From NCBI GenBank assembly GCA_001771735.1, contig MEUM01000118.1, positions 7,596 to 16,600 of the forward strand: 9,005 bases of DNA. Reading direction: 5' to 3'. Source of the DNA: Caldifarciminota bacterium RBG_13_43_14 (GTDB lineage Bacteria; Hydrothermota; Tepidihabitantia; SM23-42). Made by a program: the position numbers and the translations under genes. The notes under the pieces are model-generated. The model had not been told where the DNA came from. It was given only the letters and a program-made list of their open reading frames with translations, and searched no databases. Shown here piece after piece: positions 5,828 to 9,005 of this stretch; positions within the stretch are counted from its first letter, which is position 1, and the number at the start of each line of letters is the position of its first letter.

Positions 5828-6670
5828 CTATTGGGAATCTAACTTTTTTTTCCCTCTTTCCAATGTTGAATAAACACGACCTTTTTTAATATAATACCTC
5901 TCACCATGGGGCTCCGGAGGAATCGAATCGAGAATTCCGACTTCGAGCAATTCCGCAATCCGATTCGGCATGAATCCATAAAGCACGTAAAATTCTTGAA
6001 CTTTTTCATTTAAAAACTTCAGGTCGAACTCCATACGCAATCTCCTTATATAATTTAATGCAATCTCTTTTTCTTGCGGATTATCCGTGTTATTGAAAAG
6101 ATCAGTCCAAAGCAGCATTGCGGTTTCGAGATCATGTATTTTCAAATGGGCAACAAAAGCTGCCCAGCGTTTAGCCATGTCCGGGGCGCCAGGTTTGAGC
6201 GACGAAATCCGAAAATAAACCTGCGCGGTTCGGTATTCCTTTAGAAACGTATAATGAATAAAAGCATACATAAATGGATAATGCCAATCATCCGGGTTTG
6301 CATACATTCCTTTTTTTAATAGAATTTTTGCCCGGGCTGGATCATTGGCATCATGGGTCAACATCAAACCGCCTAATGTATATGCATAACTAAAATGCGC
6401 ATCCAGGCTTGTTAGAATATCAAGAATATGATACATTAACTCATATTTCACATCAGTCAAACGATGTTCACCATAATATTGAATAAAACGAAGCCACACA
6501 ATATCCGCGAATAACGTATAGAAGCCAAGGGAAATAGTATGTAGAGCATTTCCTGATGGGAAATACATAAGTTCATTGACAAACTTATGTTTGTCGTGCT
6601 TAAGGTCCAGATCATAAGCCAGTATTATTACCATCACGGCTAATAATACAACAAGAATAGCCGCTTTCAT
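5828..6670 (-). CDS. Membrane-anchored TPR-like protein, third gene of ABC operon
   Basis: A 280-residue protein with one N-terminal transmembrane helix or uncleaved signal (residues 4-19) and a soluble, helix-rich body. Residues about 74-235 have TPR-like helical pairs (for example ARAKILLKKGMYANPDDWHYPF, split here as ARAKILLKKG and NPDDWHYPF; YRTAQVYFRISSLKPGAP at 146-163). The FADIVWLRFIQYYGEH block at 54-69 and the C-terminal PPEPHGERYYIKKGRVY at 251-267 look like conserved family motifs. I do not know an experimentally defined function. It starts seven bases after the permease stop, with only a weak AGGG upstream, so it is probably co-translated. Proteins of this kind next to ABC-2 transporters near pilus genes suggest an accessory or periplasmic subunit, possibly the counterpart of M. 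xanthus PilG; that is inference. Confidence 0.75.
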   Translation of the reverse strand: MKAAILVVLLAVMVIILAYDLDLKHDKHKFVNELMYFPSGNALHTISLGFYTLFADIVWLRFIQYYGEHRLTDVKYELMYHILDILTSLDAHFSYAYTLGGLMLTHDANDPARAKILLKKGMYANPDDWHYPFMYAFIHYTFLKEYRTAQVYFRISSLKPGAPDMAKRWAAFVAHLKIHDLETAMLLWTDLFNNTDNPQEKEIALNYIRRLRMEFDLKFLNEKVQEFYVLYGFMPNRIAELLEVGILDSIPPEPHGERYYIKKGRVYSTLERGKKKLDSQ

Positions 6671-6677
6671 CTTTGCC

Positions 6678-7445
6678 CTATTTTAATTCCTGCTTTTCAA
6701 AAATTAGTACCGTAATATAAATCAAGAGGATAACATACAGGATTCCATAAGTAAAGCCAAAAATCAATCGTTCGGTTGATATCGGGAAATGGTTTACAAG
6801 CTCAATACGAAAATTCAAATTCTCAAGATTGGGCAGCATATAATAGAAGCCATAGACTAAGTATTTGGTCACCGGGATTTCGATCCCATCAGCAAGCGCT
6901 TTAAGATCGGTAGTGGCGTGACCGATAACATAAAATAGAAAACCCATAACTGAAGCGAGTGCCGGAGATGAAAAAGATGAAAACAGCAACAATATACTGA
7001 GCATCAACATTGCCTCTAATACTGTGAATGGAGCAGCAATAAATAAACGCATATCGGGTGAGCCTTCATATATTAATATAATGATTTGTTGAATGATCAT
7101 CATGGCGATTATCTGTATAGCCACCAGGGCGATTAATCCAATAAATTTACCAATGATTATTTCCGATCGATTAACCGGTGAGGTTATAATTGTATATAGC
7201 GTTCGTTTCTCGTATTCTTTGTATAATAGCTGAGAACCGATATAAATAACGATTATCATGCTAAAAATTGTTGTAATCGCCAGTCCGACATCACGTATTA
7301 TCCTTGATGTTTCCCCAAGAGCAAAAGGTTCGATAAAAATAGATACGATGACTAAAATCGCTGCAAAAATTGCCACTACAAAAAATATTCTTTGACGTAA
7401 GCTCTCTTTGAATGTATTTTCAATTATAGCAAATATTCGATGCAT
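6678..7445 (-). CDS. ABC-2-type transporter permease
   Basis: A 255-residue integral membrane subunit of an ABC transporter, pairing with the ATPase encoded just upstream. About six hydrophobic segments can be seen: residues 20-40, 53-74, 98-127 (long), 132-157, 160-178 and 225-249. The N-terminal amphipathic MHRIFAIIENTFKESLRQRI and the loop YKEYEKRTLYTIITSP followed by VNRSEIIIGKFIG (75-103) are characteristic of NosY/ABC-2 permeases and probably contact the ATPase. I chose the ATG at 7445 because it lies two bases after the ATPase stop (TGA-AA-ATG) and matches the family N-terminus. An in-frame ATG at 7475 would add ten residues and overlap the ATPase gene by 28 bases. Substrate unknown; context suggests a role in pilus biogenesis like M. 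xanthus PilI. Confidence 0.85.
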   Translation of the reverse strand: MHRIFAIIENTFKESLRQRIFFVVAIFAAILVIVSIFIEPFALGETSRIIRDVGLAITTIFSMIIVIYIGSQLLYKEYEKRTLYTIITSPVNRSEIIIGKFIGLIALVAIQIIAMMIIQQIIILIYEGSPDMRLFIAAPFTVLEAMLMLSILLLFSSFSSPALASVMGFLFYVIGHATTDLKALADGIEIPVTKYLVYGFYYMLPNLENLNFRIELVNHFPISTERLIFGFTYGILYVILLIYITVLIFEKQELK

Positions 7446-7447
7446 TT

Positions 7448-8188
7448 TCACTTCTTCGTTTGCTCTATGAACCAATCTTCAAGCGATATTTCATCGGTTT
7501 TTGTATTTTTCTTTAGAAGTTGGTTTAACTCCCCAACGTTTTTTATTTCACCGTTAATAATTATCCCAATACGATCACACACGGCTTCGGCATCAGGCAA
7601 AATATGAGATGAAAAAAAAATCGTCTTACCTTTTTTCTTTTCTTCAAGAACAATGTCTTTTATCTCTTTTCTGCCGATTGGGTCAAGGCCGGTTAGCGGT
7701 TCATCCAATACAAGCAGAGCCTGGTCCGCAAGCAATGCCTGTGCAATTCCAATGCGTTGAAGCATACCTCGGGAATAGCTGCGTAGAAAACTATTAGCTG
7801 CTTTGGTCAAACCGACAGTTTCTAATAATTCGGTGATACGATTACGATAATTCTTCATGTTGTGCAAAAGCGCATGGATTTTTAGAAACTCATATCCGGT
7901 TAAATGTTCATAAAAATAGGGTGATTCGGGCAAAAAGCCTATATCTTTTCGGGCATCCTGCGAACCAGCCGGATGACCGAATACCTCTACCCTGCCTGAA
8001 TCGGGTCTAATCAAACCGGTAATTATTTTGATCGTGGTTGTTTTTCCGGCTCCATTAGGACCTAAGAAACCAAAAACTTCGCCTTGTTTTATTTCTAAGT
8101 TAATGTTATTTAAGATTATTTTTTTTTGGTGCCAGAAATGTTCTTTGAATGATCGGCAAACATTTTCGATTAAAATTGCGGTTGGCAT
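7448..8188 (-). CDS. ABC transporter ATP-binding protein
   Basis: A 246-residue nucleotide-binding subunit of an ABC-2-type transporter, hydrolysing ATP on the cytoplasmic face to drive the permease downstream. Walker A is GPNGAGKT at 43-50, the Q-loop region reads IGFLPESPYFYEHLTG (83-98) with Glu in place of Gln as usual in this subfamily, and the signature is YSRGMLQR (138-145). Walker B is LLVLDEP (158-164) with catalytic Glu163, the D-loop is LTGLDP (165-170), and the switch His195 is in SSHIL. A short C-terminal tail of about 35 residues follows. No ribosome site precedes the ATG; a promoter ends six bases upstream, so the mRNA may be leaderless. It is the first gene of a three-gene operon (permease two bases after, TPR protein last). 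ATPase assignment is certain; likeness to M. xanthus PilH is a hypothesis from context. Confidence 0.93.
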   Translation of the reverse strand: MPTAILIENVCRSFKEHFWHQKKIILNNINLEIKQGEVFGFLGPNGAGKTTTIKIITGLIRPDSGRVEVFGHPAGSQDARKDIGFLPESPYFYEHLTGYEFLKIHALLHNMKNYRNRITELLETVGLTKAANSFLRSYSRGMLQRIGIAQALLADQALLVLDEPLTGLDPIGRKEIKDIVLEEKKKGKTIFFSSHILPDAEAVCDRIGIIINGEIKNVGELNQLLKKNTKTDEISLEDWFIEQTKK

Positions 8189-8194
8189 ATATTT

Positions 8195-8222
8195 AGTATA
8201 TTCAATTAATTATGTTTGTAAA
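8195..8222 (-). promoter_or_regulatory. Promoter of the ABC operon, probably leaderless
   Basis: On the minus strand TTTACA (8217-8222, five of six) and TATACT (8195-8200, five of six) are separated by 16 bases. Only six bases lie between the -10 and the ATG at 8188, so transcription should start at or next to the ATG. The absence of any Shine-Dalgarno sequence agrees with this. Confidence 0.55.
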
Positions 8223-8253
8223 TAGGATAATCATAATATTGTCACCACGAGAG

Positions 8254-8272
8254 CCCCGTACTTGATACGGGG
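8254..8272. repeat. Palindromic element 1 (CCCCGTA hairpin)
   Basis: CCCCGTA-CTTGA-TACGGGG, a perfect 7-bp inverted repeat with a 5-base loop in the spacer between the ABC ATPase and the sigma-54 activator gene. No T-run follows, so it is not an obvious terminator. It resembles dispersed intergenic palindromes, but copies elsewhere cannot be checked here. Confidence 0.6.
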
Positions 8273-8300
8273 TAGAAAAGGAGCTTTTATAAGCACGGAA

Positions 8301-8352
8301 CTAGAGGTTAGCCTTGCAAAGCAGACCTGAAGGTCTGCACTACAAACTCTAG
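8301..8352. repeat. Palindromic element 2 (nested inverted repeats)
   Basis: Outer arms CTAGAG (8301-8306) and CTCTAG (8347-8352) enclose a perfect inner hairpin GCAGACC-TGAA-GGTCTGC (8321-8338). The 52-base nested layout resembles a small REP/MITE-like dispersed element. No flanking coding sequence is present. Confidence 0.55.
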
Positions 8353-8390
8353 AGCTGGATCTTATTATTCATTAAGTCATTTATTTCTTT

Positions 8391-8415
8391 GTGGGAGCGG
8401 CTTTCCAGCCGCGAT
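8391..8415. repeat. Palindromic element 3, REP-like GTGGGAGCGG...CCGCGAT
   Basis: GTGGGAG head followed by GCGGCT-TTCC-AGCCGC (8397-8412) and GAT. The head plus GC-rich hairpin strongly resembles the REP sequences of Pseudomonas and relatives (GTGGGAGCGG...CGCGA), which are mobilised by RAYT/TnpA-REP transposases. It directly abuts the terminator of the sigma-54 activator gene. Confidence 0.65.
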
Positions 8416-8416
8416 G

Positions 8417-8438
8417 AAAAACGCGTTTAGCGTTTTTT
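8417..8438 (-). terminator. Rho-independent terminator of the sigma-54 activator gene
   Basis: On the minus strand AAAAACGC (8430-8437) pairs with GCGTTTTT (8417-8424) around the loop TAAAC (8425-8429). The T-tract is part of the right arm. The TAA stop codon of the activator gene lies in the loop, so the coding end and terminator are merged. Confidence 0.6.
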
Positions 8439-9005
8439 CAATGCTTGTATTTTCCGATAAAGAGTCGCTCTGCCAACTCCCAGTATTTTCGCTGCCTTGC
8501 GGACATTCCCGTTGCATTCGTTCAGTACCCGCTGTATTTCATGCACCTCGATCTGATTAAGACTCGGCTGCACTGACAACCCGGGCAAACCCAAATGCTC
8601 TAATTTAATGTGCGGTGATTCGCTTAATATTACGGCCCGCTCGATCACATGTTTTAATTCTCTGACATTTCCCGGCCAGTGATATTGTTTCAAAGCATTC
8701 ATTACCGATACGGTCAATTTTCTCTCGCCGATATTTTCCCGTTCGCATATTTGCTTTAAAAAATGATTGGCCAGTATCGGTATATCTTCTATCCTTTCCC
8801 TTAATACTGGCAGAGAAATTGGAATTACGTTCAACCGGTAAAAAAGGTCTTCCCGGAAATTCTTCTTGCTGACTTCATTCTGCAGATCTTTATTGGTCGC
8901 CGCGATCAATCTAACGTCAACCTTTATCGATCGCGTTGAACCCAGAGGGACTATCTCTTTTTCTTCAAGCAGACGCAGTAGCTTCATTTGTATAGCCTGC
9001 GACGC
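8427..9005 (-). CDS. NtrC-family sigma-54-dependent activator, PilR-like (N-terminus cut by window edge)
   Basis: The C-terminal 192 residues of a bacterial enhancer-binding protein, open to the right edge (the frame continues above the first internal Met, reading ASQAIQ before it). This class remodels sigma-54 RNA polymerase using an AAA+ ATPase. Visible parts: the end of the AAA+ domain with sensor I RLIAATNKDL (about 32-41 of the fragment), arginine-finger region FREDLFYRLNV (50-60), sensor II YHWPGNVREL (108-117), then a linker and a Fis-type helix-turn-helix (about 152-191, NGNVRKAAKILGVGRATLYR). The receiver domain, Walker A/B and GAFTGA loop lie beyond the edge. Because a sigma-54 promoter drives the pilin gene in the same window, PilR is the likeliest identity; AtoC/ZraR-type regulators look the same in this region. 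Confidence 0.9.
   Translation of the reverse strand, partial: ASQAIQMKLLRLLEEKEIVPLGSTRSIKVDVRLIAATNKDLQNEVSKKNFREDLFYRLNVIPISLPVLRERIEDIPILANHFLKQICERENIGERKLTVSVMNALKQYHWPGNVRELKHVIERAVILSESPHIKLEHLGLPGLSVQPSLNQIEVHEIQRVLNECNGNVRKAAKILGVGRATLYRKIQALKKR

Noticed and set aside
5821..5858. Terminator after pilin 2 from the 8-base T-run at 5844-5851
   Set aside because: Only a weak GGGAA/TTCCC pairing surrounds the T-run, rather than a stem preceding it, and it lies inside the convergent gene's 3' end.
7446..7475. Longer permease start at the ATG at 7475
   Set aside because: It adds ten charged residues not typical of the family and overlaps the ATPase gene by 28 bases; the ATG two bases after the ATPase stop fits better.

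Overview
The window reads as bacterial chromosome from a diderm, pilus-bearing organism with moderately AT-rich DNA. It uses strong AAGGAGG ribosome sites in front of some genes and almost none in front of others. Gene content (SurA-like foldase, GalT-type enzyme next to GlgA, GspG/PilA-like prepilins, PilR-like sigma-54 activator) would fit a deltaproteobacterium-like or candidate-phylum (for example WOR-3-like) anaerobe. That placement is a weak inference from protein style only.

Left part, minus strand (1-4264): an apparent three-gene operon. It begins at a sigma-70-type promoter near 4291-4318 with a strong ribosome site, and encodes an exported 648-residue protein with TPR-like repeats and two SurA/PpiC-type rotamase modules. 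Next comes a nucleotidyl transferase of the GalT family, then glycogen synthase GlgA, joined to GalT by a TAATG stop/start overlap. GlgA runs off the left edge.

Centre, plus strand (4265-5819): a 444-base regulatory region followed by two paralogous type IV prepilin genes. The region holds three direct GTGAGAC repeats, a near-consensus sigma-54 -24/-12 promoter, a second sigma-70-like promoter downstream, and a strongly foldable leader ending at a good ribosome site. A perfect 15-bp stem-loop separates the two pilin genes.

Right part, minus strand (5828-9005): a tight three-gene operon for an ABC ATPase, an ABC-2-type permease and a membrane-anchored TPR-like protein, converging on the second pilin. 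Its promoter candidate lies so close to the ATG that the mRNA would be leaderless. Upstream is a 238-base spacer packed with three different palindromic REP-like elements, then the 3' end of an NtrC/PilR-family sigma-54 activator gene that runs off the right edge.

Together, the right two thirds look like a type IV pilus locus: a sigma-54 activator, a pilin gene with a sigma-54 promoter and upstream repeats, and an ABC transporter module recalling the pilG-pilH-pilI genes beside pilA in Myxococcus xanthus. The most interesting parts are this apparent self-contained pilin control circuit, the structured pilin leader, and the poorly characterised ABC/TPR module.
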